A stretch of 64,000 bases of DNA from NCBI RefSeq assembly GCF_963678635.1, contig NC_087064.1:33890369-33954368 (forward strand), in the 5' to 3' direction. The translations under genes and the position numbers were made by a program. Numbering within the stretch: the stretch's first letter is position 1; each line of letters opens with the position of its first letter. Shown here one piece after another: positions 11,661-25,200 of the stretch. This DNA is from Symsagittifera roscoffensis (taxonomy: Eukaryota > Xenacoelomorpha > Acoela > Convolutidae). Below the pieces are notes generated by a model that did not search any database, was not told the DNA's origin, and was given only the letters and a program-made list of their open reading frames with translations.

Positions 11661-13899
11661 TGTCTATGGAATCTAGGAACATACAGACACAAAAATGTGC
11701 GCCTATCCAGTGCACAGTTTGGCCTCGTAATGTTGGCTTAAATCTCTGAAAAACAGTTTGTAAAAACCATTGGAAAAAGTGAATTTTTGATAAGCTGGGG
11801 ATTTGAAATTTAATCGCATTTTTTGAATTGAAATGAAAGTCCTGTAAAATCTTCGCATTAATTCTCTTTTTCTTAAAAAAATTTTCCGTCCATTTTTGGT
11901 GGGCTCCAAATAAAAATGAAACCGCTACATCGGCTTCAATTTGATCAGTAAAAAAATCATAGATATCAATAGGTGCCATAGAAAACCATAGAGATAAAAT
12001 ATTGAAAACCATCTGAAAAAACATAGAAAAAAAAAACTCGCCTAAAATGAAATAAAAGTGCGTAAATCAGTAACAATTGCTAAAATACTCACACAGCTGG
12101 ACATATCACAGGGCAGCTACGAATGTTTTATCTGCCTTTTCTACTCAAAAGCGTTTTCTAGTCTATTCTGCGGTTTTGAAAGGCAGTTCAAATGCAGAGG
12201 CAAACCTGAGCTTCAACTTTGGCACGCCAGAAGAACAAACGCACAATTAAATTAAATTGAATAATATTTCGAAATCATAAAAATTGTTAGCTGAAGAAGA
12301 ATAATGATCAACAAAAAAAATCTGAGAAGCATTGAAACTAGCACATTTGTATCAATTAAGCAAACAATTAAGACGAACTGACTCATTTTGAATGAATTAT
12401 GCAGTTAATGCCAACAGATAGTAGTAAATATTTCGATGAATTAATTAAAACCGTGAAAAATTGATTGATCGTGGAAGGATTTAAAAAACATATGGCCCAA
12501 AGGTTTTTCAAATTTTGAGAACCCTAGCATGATTGGAACTGTAACATAAAATAAACGCATTTAGAGAAAACTGGATCAATCGAAAAAACTCTGTGAAATC
12601 TTTTATGGCGAATCTTTCATGCTTGATATTTTGAGATAACAGTAACCCTATCAGTTAAATTTATTTAAAAATTGCATTAGAAGAAGTCATTTTTTTTTAA
12701 ATGAGCTGAAAAAAATTAGATCAAGTCAAAAAAACAATATCTACAAATCTTTAATACATTTGAATCGGATGAGGCTCATGAAAAGTCTCAGCAAGCATTG
12801 AGAATCAATAACCGAGTGCCAAGTAAGGCGAAAAGGTTAACGAGAGATTTCCCTCGTTAAGCCGAAAACAAAACTGTAGTCATATAAAACTTCAATATTT
12901 AAAACTTTTTAAATCAAAATTTTACGACCCATCCCTCCTGAAACAAACAAAAATTTTAAAATAAGTTTGCCCGCAAAATGCACAACATAAATGACAAAGC
13001 CGATATAACATCAGCCAAACCCGTTTAATCGAAAAAATAAATAAAATAATTCAAGATCAGATTCGATAAATTTACAAACTTCAGTATTAGGAGCTCATCT
13101 ACAGCTGGAGATACGTTTATTTTTTTCTAGAATTTGTGTTTCCCAGAGGAAACACAAAAACATATTTTTACTTTTGAAAACAAGTCAAATGCATTTTTTG
13201 CGCCATTTGCCTGTTTCGTGTTCGATATCGTAATTGTCTTCCTTTGGGAAAATGAACTTTAATTGAACTTAAAAAGGATCCAGAGTCAATGATAAAAAAA
13301 TATATATTTGAGCGTGAACAACCATTAAGTTCTTACTAAAAAAACTTAAAACAAAACATCACACAAGCTTTATGTAATCATCTCGTTCATTTACATTTGA
13401 TAACCTACGTTCTCTAATTTTCTTATGTATCTCACCTAGCCATAACCTCTACTAAAACTTTGGCAAAAAAATCACAATATTCGTACCATTTGCGCTTTCC
13501 TTATCCGAGATCGAAAATTGTCTTCCAATGGGCAAATGAGCTTGAATTGATCTAAAACAGGATTCTAAAGTCAACTAAAAAAAGATTATGAAAACTTTTA
13601 AAGAATTTGAAAAAAGACATCACACCTTTTTATGTATTCAATTTATTCATTGAGGCTTAATACAAGACCTTTGTTTTTCTCTTTGTCTTCCAATCGCATT
13701 CTACTATCAGCTATTGACATTTTTGCGCCTTCAGCGCTTTCCTTCTTTGTTATCGAAAACTGTCTTCTATTGGGAATATTAACGTGAATTGATCTTGAAA
13801 AAACCTCAAAATCGAACTGCAAAAACGAGCAACATTGAGCGTGCTGTAAAAAATAGCCAACCGACAGAGGCACTCAGAGGCAAATTACTAAACAAATTA
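11661..13899. other. No recognisable gene
   Basis: AT-rich sequence. The longest open frame (minus strand 11527-12024, 165 codons) overlaps the palindrome cluster at one end and shows no domain. From about 12960 the stretch carries short pieces related to the dispersed family annotated at 13900-14760 (for example TCAAATTTGAGC-like and CTTCCTTTTAACA-like words). Confidence 0.45.
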
Positions 13900-14760
13900 G
13901 TTAGATGCAAATTAAAATAATAAATTAGTTAGAGGTAAATAAATTTTCACTTAGAGGCACATTAATATAAAGTCTTCCACCATAAGCCACTGCATCCGCT
14001 TCGTACACAAAGAAATGAGAGTTTTATGCTGAAAATAACCATTCTTATATTATTTCCGGTCAAAGGAAAAAATTTCGACCTTGGAGAAAGCAAATATTCA
14101 TCACATGCGATGCAAAAGTATACGTCAAATTTCAAAAGACTAGCCTCATTTTCAAAAAATATTTAAAAGCGACTTGGGTAAAATATATTGAGTTTGTTGG
14201 ATTCTTTTTGAAATGTTCAAATCAGACAGATCAAGGTTTTCGTTCATTAATAAAATGATATCAATTTAACATGATCTGTTTTTCAAACAAATCTCAACTT
14301 CGAATATCAAAAAAAGATGGCCTTAGGGCTTTTTGAATTTCTGGAACAATTTAAGATTGACACTTTTTTGATAAAATTAACCCAATTTGATAAAAATAGA
14401 TCAATAAGTAATTCTTTTTTTTCGCTGAGAAATTCGATAAACAAATTCCCATTTGCGAAACTAGAAGTCGATCACGTTTTTGTGACCTTTACACTTAAGG
14501 AAATGACCTGAACTCAAAAAGAAATCAAAAATCAATCTGCGAAACAGTAAATTTGAGCCTGAACAAAGTTTAAGACTTTTACTTGAAAAAAAAAGAAAAA
14601 AATCATCGCGACACATAAGAGTCTGAAATACAATCATCGACTCTTGAAAAAAACCGAACAAAAACATCACATGAAACAAATAAAAGGGTTCCTTTTGTTG
14701 CTTGCCAATTAATAATCTCAAACGTTTATTTTAATCTTTTCTCTTCAAATAGAATTGCTA
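13900..14760 (+). repeat. Dispersed repeat family A, long copy
   Basis: Contains, in order: TAAGCCACTGCATCCGCTTC (13985), CACATGCGATGCAAAAGTAT (14102), TTTCAAAAGACTAGCCTCAT (14131), GATGGCCTTAGGGCTTTTTG (14316), GGATCAATAGGT-like (14391), CTAGAAGTCGATCACGTTTT (14461) and a terminal CGACACATAAGAGTCT. The same order recurs at 30590-31400 and in part at 42120-42500, and the right half recurs in at least eight further places. No coding capacity is evident. It could be a non-autonomous element, but clean termini and target duplications were not identified. Confidence 0.7.
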
Positions 14761-16499
14761 ATCACCTGGTAAAAAAATTCGTATCAAACCCGCCCGTCAC
14801 CTCCCTTGAGCTGACAACAAACAGAGATAGTCCAGGCAACAAATAAATTCGCGCCAATTTCACAGCTAAGCTCTACTTGAAAAATTCTCCGAATTAGTCT
14901 CAATAGAAAAACAGTGGTGAAAATAATAATTAAATTCTCTTCAATAATCAATATGAAACTTATATTGGGATAGGATAAAAAGGCAACAAAGTAGCAACAG
15001 CAGCGCCTGAATGCTCGCGTTTGAACAAAAAAGAAACGATTTAGCTACCAAATAATAAATTGTTCATAACTATTTTTTTTTTACGAAAGAAGACCAAGGG
15101 TAACAAGTTGAAAAGCAGCAGATAACTTTCGAATTAGGCAGAGAAAACACAAAATTTATTTTTCGTCCAAATAAATCTAGTTTAACACACAATTTTGCGC
15201 AGGAAATAATTATTGCACCAATGATCAAAGAAAGCAAACCCTTTGCGATCAAAAAAAAAGTTTGATTGTATGAAAAAGAAATGTCTTCCGCACTCGCTCT
15301 GGAAATCAAGACCACATTAATACAAAATGACAATATTTCAATCTATAATCTACTGTAATCTAGCAAAAGTGATTATACAAAAGTGATAATACAAAAGTGA
15401 TAATACAAAAGTGATAATCAGAAAACTAAAGACAACATTCTTCACAAAAATATTAGTTTAGTTTGTGCATATAGCATCTATCTCCCCAGCACCAAAAACG
15501 CAATATTAAAACGTTATTGGAAAGTTTCGAACAACAGAATTGGAATTTAAGCTAAAATTTATGTATTTACATTACAATAAATAGCAACATTGTCAATTCA
15601 GCGCATAAACCAGACCTTCAGAATTTGGAATACCCAAGTCACGAGAACTGGACCAGATCGCTGGATATAAATTGAATCCGTTGTAAATCCGAGTTTTCGA
15701 ATTTTGGAATCTGAATATTGTCGCTTGGCGGAACTTGAAGCATTACGCATTACTTTAAGCCTTGTTATCACCTGAAAAGAAAAACAAAATGCCGTACTCT
15801 AGAACAAGAGAAAAATAATATTCATCATTGATATAAAAACCGATTTTTTTTCGACTTCTGCATTCCAGTAAACGCCATTGCGCGGATACAATTGCGAAGC
15901 ATTAGCAATCGATTAAGTGAAATCAGTCAAATTCAGTCATTAAAAGAAGTAAGTGAAAGGAAAGCCTGAAAAATTACAGGACGGGAACAACAGAAGGACC
16001 GAATGCCCGAAAATTAAGTAAGCCTGTCAGAATTCAGTATACTAGGCGTATGTCGTATACAAGTTATGACCGTTTTAAGCTTGTCAATTAGTTGAAAAGT
16101 TGTGCTTTCGGCTTTCAGGCACGAGAATAATCCTATTGCAGTACACTGACAATGAAGCCTTTCAATTAAAGATAAAACCAATCAAAATAGGCAGGAGAAC
16201 AGGAGGGCTCACTCATTTTACTTCCGCCTTCAAGAGTCTGATTGTCCCTACCTGCATTCAATTCAGTTTGTGATTGAAGGTCAGTTTACCACATTTCGTG
16301 AGCTGTTGAAAACACAGTCAATGTATGCTGGGCAAAACAATTAAATTTACAACAAACATTAACGCTGAGGCGAAGCCGAGCTTCGTGCAAATAGGGTTTC
16401 ATCAGAAAAATAGCACGGAAGAAAAACATAGCCAACAGACAGTTGGAAAAGACATAAGGAAATAGAAAAAACTGACTTATTTTGCGACAAAAAAAGATC

Positions 16500-17600
16500 A
16501 ATTTTCAAAGAAAAAATATATGGAATTAAAGCCCTTGGAACTTCAAGAATAACTAATGATCGACACTTTTTTTGATAAAATTAACCCAATTTAAGAAAAT
16601 TGGATCAATAAGTACAACTTTATTCCGCTGGGAAATTTGTAAATTAAATTCTGCCTTCAATTTAAATCACCAAGACCTATATAAGAGTATTCACTATGCC
16701 CTGACTCTCAAAAACATCAAACATAAATTTTTAAAGGTTTGCATCGCGTGAAGTTGAACTTGAGAACATGTCGACAGGCACAATTACCTGTGTTAAAATA
16801 CTACTCAAACAAAACTTCACCTATTAAGTGCTAACTAAGCAAACCATACTTGTGTAGATGACCACTGAGCCAAAAAAGACTGTCATAAAACTTGAAACTC
16901 ATCCCCGAAGCACATACGCATAAAACCAAATTTTCGTCCCTCAAAAAAAGGATAATGAGGCAACTTAACCGATATCACATAAACCAAAATCATTTAGGCT
17001 GAAGAAACCGTCAAAGCAATAGATAGCCAATAAACAGTTGGAAAAAGTCAATGCTCGCAAATAAAGCAGAAAAAAATTATTTGACTTTTTTTAAAACTTT
17101 TGAATTTTGAAAAAATATCAAACTAAAGCTTTACATTTGAAAAAGTATAAGATCACACTTTCTTCATGAAAAAAAACCCACTTACAGAAAACTACATAGA
17201 TAAATTTTTATTCCGCTGACAAAGCTAATAAAATAAATCCACTTTGAATCCTTAAGTCGTTTACAATTTCTCGCGCCAGTGTAATTCCCTTCCTTTTAGC
17301 ATTTAAGTTTGAACTGAACTTGAAAATAAAACGAAATCAAACTGCAAAAGATCATTTTTGCCGTGATCAAATTTTAAAATTTTTTCCTGAAAAATAAACA
17401 AACAAATCATAAAAACCCGTTTAAATGTCTTCACTGCGTTCATTGACGCTTGAATGACGAAAAAAATGAAAGACAAAACTCTAAATTTGCGGGAAAAAAA
17501 CAGTAAAATAGACAAAATGATTTTCAATAAGACTAAGAACTGCTGAAATCGGCTGATGAAAATAAGCAGACCAATGAGTAAGACAAATAAATTTTTCAAA
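16500..17600 (+). repeat. Dispersed repeat family A, partial copies
   Basis: Two adjacent partial copies. The first (about 16505-16700) has GATCGACACTTTTTTTGATA, GGATCAATAAGTACAACTTT, CCGCTGGGAAATTTG and the terminal CCAAGACCTATATAAGAGT. The second (about 17030-17470) has CCAATAAACAGTTGGAAAAAG, TTATTCCGCTGAC and TTTAAATGTCTTCACTGCGTTC. Both are in the same orientation as every other copy in the window. Confidence 0.6.
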
Positions 17601-17689
17601 AAAACTTCAATTTAAAAAATTGAGCTCCCGACAGGAACCGACCCCACAACCTTCGTCGTCTCATACATAGTCGTCACCTCTAGTCTAAA

Positions 17690-18400
17690 CGTGAGCAAAA
17701 ATAGTTTAAGTTTTTCTAAGCAAGCTTTTTAGGCTAGAAATTAGAAATTTTGAAATCATTCAAGTTATTTCGTAGACCAAATCGGTTCGCAAAAAGTTGA
17801 AGTTTTTCTAAGCAAGCTTTTAAAGCTATGATACTTTGAACTATTTCATGTTATTTCATAGACTGAATCGTTCGGGAAGAGGTTATGTTTTTCTAAATTA
17901 GCTTTTCATCAAGCTATGAAACTTTAATTAATTTCAAGTTATTTCATAGACTGAATTGGTTCGCGAAAATTTTCAGTTTTTGTGAGCAAGCTGTAAAAGC
18001 TATTAAACGTTGAATTATTTTAGGTTAATTCATAGACTGACTCGGTTCGCGAAAAATTTCAGTTTTTCTAAGCAAGCTTTTGAAGCTGTGAAACGTTGAA
18101 ACATTTCCATTTATTTCATGGACCGAACGGGTTTGCAAGAAGTTTTTTTCTTAGCATAGAGGTTGCTGTTTTTAAAGGATTCGTTCCAGACTGAAATGAA
18201 TCTGTAAACGCAAAATTTTGGAAAAAAAAGTGGGCAGGTACTGTCTAAGCCTTAAGTTGAATCGTGTTCATCTCGCTCTGAGTGATTCTAAAAGTACTGA
18301 TCTAAGCCTTTTTAAATGTTGCGCTCGATAGCCCCTTAAACGATAGCCTTATGCTGAAAACGTGTCATTCATTTAATATATAAGATATGAATCTCAAAAC
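17690..18400 (+). repeat. Second copy of the intron-1 satellite with the same tail
   Basis: Five to six diverged ~85 bp monomers (AAGTTTTTCTAAGCAAGC, CAAGTTATTTCGTAGACCAA, ATCGGTTCGCAAAAAG) from about 17695 to 18150, followed by the non-tandem tail described at 6201-6520. It lies in the same orientation as the large array but is far shorter, which argues for a dispersed unit whose monomer number varies between copies. Confidence 0.75.
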
Positions 18401-19011
18401 ATTTCACGAGTGAATTCTGTAAGCAAAATTGTTCACGGGAGCATAGTCAAGTTCTCGGTTAAAACGCTTTTTCTAGTCACAATGGTGATCAACGCTCAGC
18501 AAATGTCAGCAAAGTGTTTACAAAAACGTTCAAAAAGATGCATGCCACATGCGCGTGAACTTTACCGACAATTTCAAACTTCGGATCGAATCAAGACAGT
18601 TAATTTTCTCTTTACCTATTCTCGGCTTCTCCTCGTCATTGTCCATAAAAGGGACTGGATCTGAAACAAATTACGATTGCTGTTCACAAAAAAAATACGT
18701 ATAATCCCGATTTCAAAGTAGAGCCGACAATACACGTGTTCCGTTGATACTGGTCTCTGAATGAGATCTGTTTCACGACACAAAGATAGGAAAAGGTAGC
18801 TGCGACAGATATATCATGGAAAAATCATGAAATTCTCACCTCTCATTTTCGACCTATAAAAATATTAGTACTTCAGAAGCAGGTAAAAATTAAACAAAAA
18901 TCGGTTTTCTTCGGGATATAGAAAGCTGCTCTTAAGTGTTAGTCCACTATACAAACATATTTCAAGGTCATGACATTTTGAGTATGATGTGATAACTTTA
19001 AGATTCTCTAT
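18401..19011. other. 3' flank of the MRCK-type gene; no recognisable gene
   Basis: Should include the 3' untranslated region of the minus-strand kinase gene ending at 19012. The 84-codon plus-strand open frame at 18410-18664 has no recognisable domain. No strong minus-strand polyadenylation signal was located close to the stop codon. Confidence 0.45.
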
Positions 19012-19299
19012 TCAGTCGTCCAATCTTGCAATAGTATACTCACTTTGAATGATTTCAGACATCACATTTGGTCTATTAGGCAGGATATTCCTGGAAATTC
19101 CTGTCGAAGAAGATTGCGTCACAGGAAGAGCATGGCCGGCATTAGACGAAGACACCGACACTAGATTGTGCCCTGCGGTTTGTGAAGAGTTGGTACTATT
19201 CATATTGGCCATCATTTTGTTTCTGGCTGGAGTGGAGAGAATCATGCTGTTCATCCTGATGATATCCGAGGATCCGGTCACTTGGTGCGGGTTTACATT
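19012..19299 (-). CDS. CDC42BP: MRCK-type gene: last coding exon
   Basis: Starts after a long pyrimidine tract and CAG, continuing [14 protein letters not shown] from the CRIB exon, and codes for 95 residues rich in S, N, T and M before a TGA stop at 19014-19012. Vertebrate MRCKs also end in a serine-rich, poorly conserved tail, though a longer one. No PDZ-binding or other terminal motif is evident (ends ARLDD). Confidence 0.85.
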   Translation of the reverse strand, partial: NVNPHQVTGSSDIIRMNSMILSTPARNKMMANMNSTNSSQTAGHNLVSVSSSNAGHALPVTQSSSTGISRNILPNRPNVMSEIIQSEYTIARLDD

Positions 19300-22200
19300 C
19301 TGAAAAAAAAAACGATATCAGAGTGAAACCTGAAATGATTAAGCGATCATATCTTTTACAACAAGAAAAATAATTTTGTCGATGAACTGCAGCGTAACCT
19401 CTCATTACACAATTCTCCGCTAATAAGCATCTTAAAACGCTCAAATTAAACAAACAAGTTAGAACTTTGACAACTAGAGTTTTCGGTAAGTTGGTGTAGT
19501 CCCTTTTACTGTTTAACTGTCTAAAATGAGTTGACTATGGTCAAGTCTCAATCAACTCAAGTTGGAGTTGGAGTTTTAGAGCAACAATTTTCAACAGATG
19601 ATGAAAGAGACATTATGATAGACTCACGAGGTCCCTGAGGATGGGTAGTCCTGCAGTGGGTCCCATGTGAGACACGTGGGAGAAGTTGGTCGGCCCCGAG
19701 ATCAGTTTACTCTTCTTGTCCTCGTCTAGATTCTTTAAGCTAAACCAAACAAATCGAATTAGCTCATAACTATTGCTCACTTGCGATACAAAAAACATAT
19801 GCTATATGAAATTACATTTGAAAAAAATCACTAATTGAAAAACCGCAATATATTTCCTATTTTCAATTTTTTTCTAGACGAACATCAATCAATCTAATCT
19901 CTATTGCACTTTGAAATCATGAAAGCTCATTAGACAAACTCAAAATATAGTTGATGGAATCATTTCAGAAAAATTTTATGTATTTATAAAATGATAAGTG
20001 AAATGAAATCGAAAATGAAAAGCAAAAATAATAAAATAAGTACAAAAAAGTAAAATAAAAAGTATTTATATCGAAGAATTTTTTTTTAATTCACAAGAAC
20101 TGTAGGACAAAACTTCTTGAAAATTATTTACCCGCACCATATGAGCAAACAATCAAAATGATTTCAATTATAGCTAGATGGTTTCAATCAGTTCATGTGA
20201 AAACTTAGATGACAAAAAATTAGCCGACAAACTTTAGCTTGACTATTGAAACTTGCGGACGACTTGAGAAAATTTCTAATTTCCAAAAAGAAAGACTTCA
20301 GGCCTATTGGAATCATAGCCCTTTTTCGTCCCAAACATTTCATGCACATGTTTGGGACGAAAAAGGGCTATGATTCCAGTGTGCCTGAAGTCTTTCTTGT
20401 AGGAAATTAAAAATTTTCAAGTCGTCCGCAAGTTTCAATAGTCAAGCTATAGTTTGTCGGCTAATTTTTTGTCATCTAAGCGTCTCTACGCTAAGTGACT
20501 AAAGGTAATAGCAGCAACTTGAGAGGCTAATAAAATGAACCGTTGAATTGTTTGAAAAAAAAATACGGAAAAAGGTTTATCACTAAGGTAAATATACAAA
20601 CCGCCACATAACCTTGCATATTAATCCTCAGAAAACTCAATATTTTCATGATATTTAAATAAAGTGTTTTCACAGAGTGATTTCTTTCCCCTCATCATTG
20701 AAATAGTCAAAGGACTGATGTAACTTAAACTGTCTACTACATTTTTCGTTTATTTGATAAGTTTTGTAGATAATTTATTTTATCACACGAAAGAAAACTC
20801 ACGCTCTGGCAAGTTGTTCTCTCTCATCGTCTTTAGTTTTGGTGAACGAAAACCTTCTTCTGCTCTTCGCGCTACTAGATCCCCCTCCGTTGATGGACCC
20901 AGTCGAAGTAAAAGACTTTCCCAGACCCGCAGATGTTATGAACACTTCTTCAGCACCTAGAAAAAAATCATTCAGAATCATTTTCATAAAAGGATAATAT
21001 TATAGATATTAGATGACGTATAGAGAAATAAGCATAGCCAGAAGACAGTTGGAAAAAGGTCAATTAATTCAAAAAAAGACTGAAAAAAAATTTATGTATC
21101 AACTTAAAGCTCTTTGAATTTCCAGAATGTTTTATGATAGGCAATTTAAGGAAACTGGATCAATAGATAATTTCTTTATTCCGTGAAGAAAACCTAAAAT
21201 TAAAATCCACATTTGAAAGAAAAAGTCATTTATATATCAAGCCTTCCATTTTGCAAAAGAATTTAGAGAGCGCATAATAAAGAAATCAAAACGCAATCCG
21301 CAAATAATCAAATTTGGGTCTGAAACAGTGTTGGGCCTGAAACATTTTTCCGGAAAAAACATTAACTTGTTTTCACGTCGCTGATTGACCTTCAATAGCA
21401 TGCTTACCATGTTTAGACTTGTTGTGTAAATACACAATTTTGGGAACATCTCCCCCACAGAGAACCAGTTTCCCGTCACTTGTCAAAGGTGTGCTCTGAA
21501 AAAATTGTCAATATTATTTTCATAGAAAATAACGTCAACAGCAAATTCAACCAAATTCACCATAACACCACGATAAATAACTAAAACTGGCAAAATTCTG
21601 CTACTCCAGATTTGAATGTAATTTAAATGTAATGAGTTTCACTTTTTTAGATGCAAAAACTTCCATATGAGAACAAAGGTAGTTTAGCAAGCAGCATAGA
21701 TTGTTCCGACCATATTTTAAAAAACTACAAACAAAGATTTTTTCAAATTGAGTGTTTTTTTTCTTTTTGGTGTGATGAGAGAACCTAGTTGAAAGCTTAG
21801 AATTTTGATACTAAAAGTAATTTAGGTACACTTGACATCAGTTTTCCATCAAATAAACATGAAAAAAAAAATCAAAAACACTTAGAACATTTTTCTTTCG
21901 TCCTTAAAATTATATTCCCAAGGCACTGAAAGAATTTGCAAACTTCACTTGAGTAATACTGAGTAATATTTATTTTTTCAAGTTAAGTTTATAGCCGAAA
22001 ACCATAAGCACATTTCAAATTTGAGGAAAAATCTTTATTCGCTCGAAATAAGACAAAATCTAAAAATTTCAACCGATTTTTCTCGACACTGGAAAAAATA
22101 CTGTCTTTGGGACACTGGCTTTAATATGTTATACCAATCCAATAACTGTGGTACCTGATTTTTCTTGGGAAACAAGAAAGAAAAACAAGGATAGCCCGTT

Positions 22201-25200
22201 TTTGTGCAAACAGCACAGAATGTTCCAACCAGGGTGACCACTTTTATGAGAGAAAAATAGTGACTATGACAATTTTCGAATTTTTCGTCGACCTTTTTTT
22301 AATGTCGACCAAAATAAATTTTCAAACTCTGCCAAAGCACTAAAAAGTCCGTTTTGGCCAAAATTTCTTCGCCGCAGGCATAATTTTGAATAAACAGGCT
22401 GAAAAAGTCGTTTTTAGGCACTTTTTAAAATTTGAAAAAAATTGCATTTTTTCGGCGCGCGCCTCCCCCTCAATATTAGTATATATTGGCGCCAAAAGCA
22501 CACTTAGAAAATTTTTAGGGTCTGCAACCACAAATGGGAAATGGATATCTCAAAATAAAACAAAGGAGGACTAAATAAAACAAAATTTAGGGTCCGTCAC
22601 CAAAAACCGTTGTAAATAGTGACTTTTAGTGACCATTGAAAAAATAGTGACCAATAGTGTTGGTCACTAAAATAGTGACCAAGTGGTCACCCTGGTTCAA
22701 ACCATATTCATTTGAAAAAAATAATAATATTTTTTTTTCTTTCGTTTCTTCAATATTGGTCGTTTTTAGTGCGTAGGGTGTTTTGAGAACTATACAATCG
22801 AACATAAAATATGTGAATTAGTCATAATCGGCAATACTTGTATTCAAAAATTGAATTACAAACCAAAAAATGGAAAAAAAAATATATTTTATTTAATTTC
22901 CAATTTTTTTTCTTATGTTTCGCACACAATATTTTAAATTGTTTTTCAAAACTTTTTTTGCCAATTAAGCGCTAAATAATACATCAACAACGGGGAACTA
23001 GTTTTCTTTATAGTAACTTCAAGAATTTTCGAGCAAGTAACGCGATCGATTAGACTAAAAGTCTAGAAAAATAGTAAATTTCCATATAACGAGCTCCCAG
23101 TCCGTTGGTAATTTGTGGTACCTGATTTTGCGTGGAAAAAAACTAAAACCTACCCAAATTCAAAGTTTCTCCCTATTTTCAACGGTCGGAACAAAAACTA
23201 AAAAAACCCGAATACAATGTTCCAATTTAATTTCAATGGTCCAACAAAAACCTCTGGGATACCTTTTTGAGAGGTATGGTCTGCAACCAGTTCATGGTGT
23301 GCACATCAAATACATCGACAGACTGGGGACTGAAGCTGATGACATGATCAGGGGGAGAGAAAACCACGTGAGAAGGCTGGATGGGCCATTGCAAGTCCTC
23401 GGCAAAACATCTGTTGCCCCTGTTGTCCACGACAAGTCCAGATCCTGGAGCAATCATTTTCAAATTATCCCAAGTCATCCCATAAGCCAGATTTTCAAAG
23501 TAATCTTCACAGCGCAGTTTGGTCATCAAATTTTGAAGTAGAATTGAGAAAGCTAGGTCTAAACCCATTATTAGTTACAGAGCTTTAGGCTTCTTATTCG
23601 ACATTATCATCCCTGCCTTATGCTCTTGTTCACTGATTTTCATGTTTGAACAAAAGCACTAACTTGCACTATCTCACACAAACAAAGCAAGAAACATACT
23701 TGAGAAGCACAAGAAGTATGTGTTTTCTGAGGTTGCATGTCCTGCCAGAGCATCCAGTTGACTCTTCACCAGGAAGCCCAAACTACGATCTGTAGGATTC
23801 ACGAGAACTAAACACACAGGCTCAAACTGATTCAGAGTCTGACATCGAACGCATTAAAAAAATCAAAAATTAAACGTGCGACCAAACTAATCGTAGCTTC
23901 GTTATAAGCATCTGAAAATCAGACCAAAATCAGGGCATATACTAACTTTCTGGTGTCATCATTTTGTCATTCAGATTCATAGTCGCGAATCCACTCGGAT
24001 AACCACATAGCACTTTTCCAGAATCCAGCAACCTCATCCATTGAACATTACCCGGCAACACAGTCAGTTTACTAGGAGTCAACTTAGTGCCGGCTAGTGT
24101 TTTTGCCGACACTTCTAAAGTGTAGACATTGTTTTTAACAGCAAAGCAGAGTAGATTAGCCCCACTTTGACCTGTGGTCGGGTGGGGAGGTAGTTGTCCC
24201 ATTGTGAAGAGAGAGCAGTTTTTAGAGTCTGGTATCTTGATCACGTCTAGTTCGTGGCCGTCCAAGACTGAGGTAGGGAACAGTTTGAGTTGCTTCGTCT
24301 TTCCTAAAATTGTCAAAGTTTTTGAAATCCTTATTTTAGCAATTTCTTTTTTCTTAAGTAAGTGAACCTCATTTTTCACTTTTCGCCAGATTATTATTAA
24401 TCAGTAAGCAATAATACAAAGTTCTTCTATTTATTAAATATAGGACCAATCGTATCACCAATTATGCCATAAAAGTGTTTTAGCATTGTGTTTGCACATA
24501 GCAATAGATTGGACATAAATCGAAGTATGCACCCGAGAGGATGACGAAAGAGTCTGGCATGCTGTGGAGGGAGTCACTCTGGCTCTTGATGATCTCCACC
24601 TGAACCACTTTCTTCGAGTCACCCAGTTTGCAGATGGCTGAAACGAAACTCCCTTAAAAACATGCAAGTACACAGTACAAAAAAATACGAAGACTAATTC
24701 AAAACCACGTGCTTCGATGTCCTTGCTGTGATCTGAAGGGAAAATCAAGGAACTAGATCGTAGAACAAAATAAACTCGTAAATCGAATACTCGCTTGAGA
24801 CAAACACATCATTAAGGCCCCAACCCCATCACCAACTAGAGACTGGTAGCAAAACTTTTTTCCATGGAACCGCGACATCAGGATAACAGATCAATACTGC
24901 GACCAATTCTTCAAAAATTCACACTTGCCATTTGACACAGAAATTATAATTTAGGGCTAACACGGAGAAGAAAGGTCAAGCGCAAAATATGTGGAAAACA
25001 ACACTTAGTTAGTTACCTTTCATGCCTGAAATATTCACACCGAATATCGTACAATAAAGGAAGAATAATCAGATGCAACAGAGTATCATATAGTATTCAT
25101 GGTGATACTCACTGTCTTTAAGAAGATTGACACAGAACAAACCCTCTTCGGCCCCAATGGCAATTCGATTCGGATCTGAAAAAAAAGTCACACCTGTTTT

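Noticed and set aside
11527-12024. 165-codon minus-strand open frame as a gene
   Set aside because: One end lies in the palindrome cluster, there is no recognisable domain, and base composition is that of the surrounding AT-rich DNA.
23808-23850. Exon 21 of the kinase starting at the earlier CAG near 23843
   Set aside because: That acceptor keeps an open frame only in a phase that does not match the upstream donor; the TTTAG at 23809-23808 restores frame and family alignment.
25017-25025. Including the 9-base micro-exon in the kinase model
   Set aside because: Omitting it gives the exact family length and good alignment; kept only as a testable finding.
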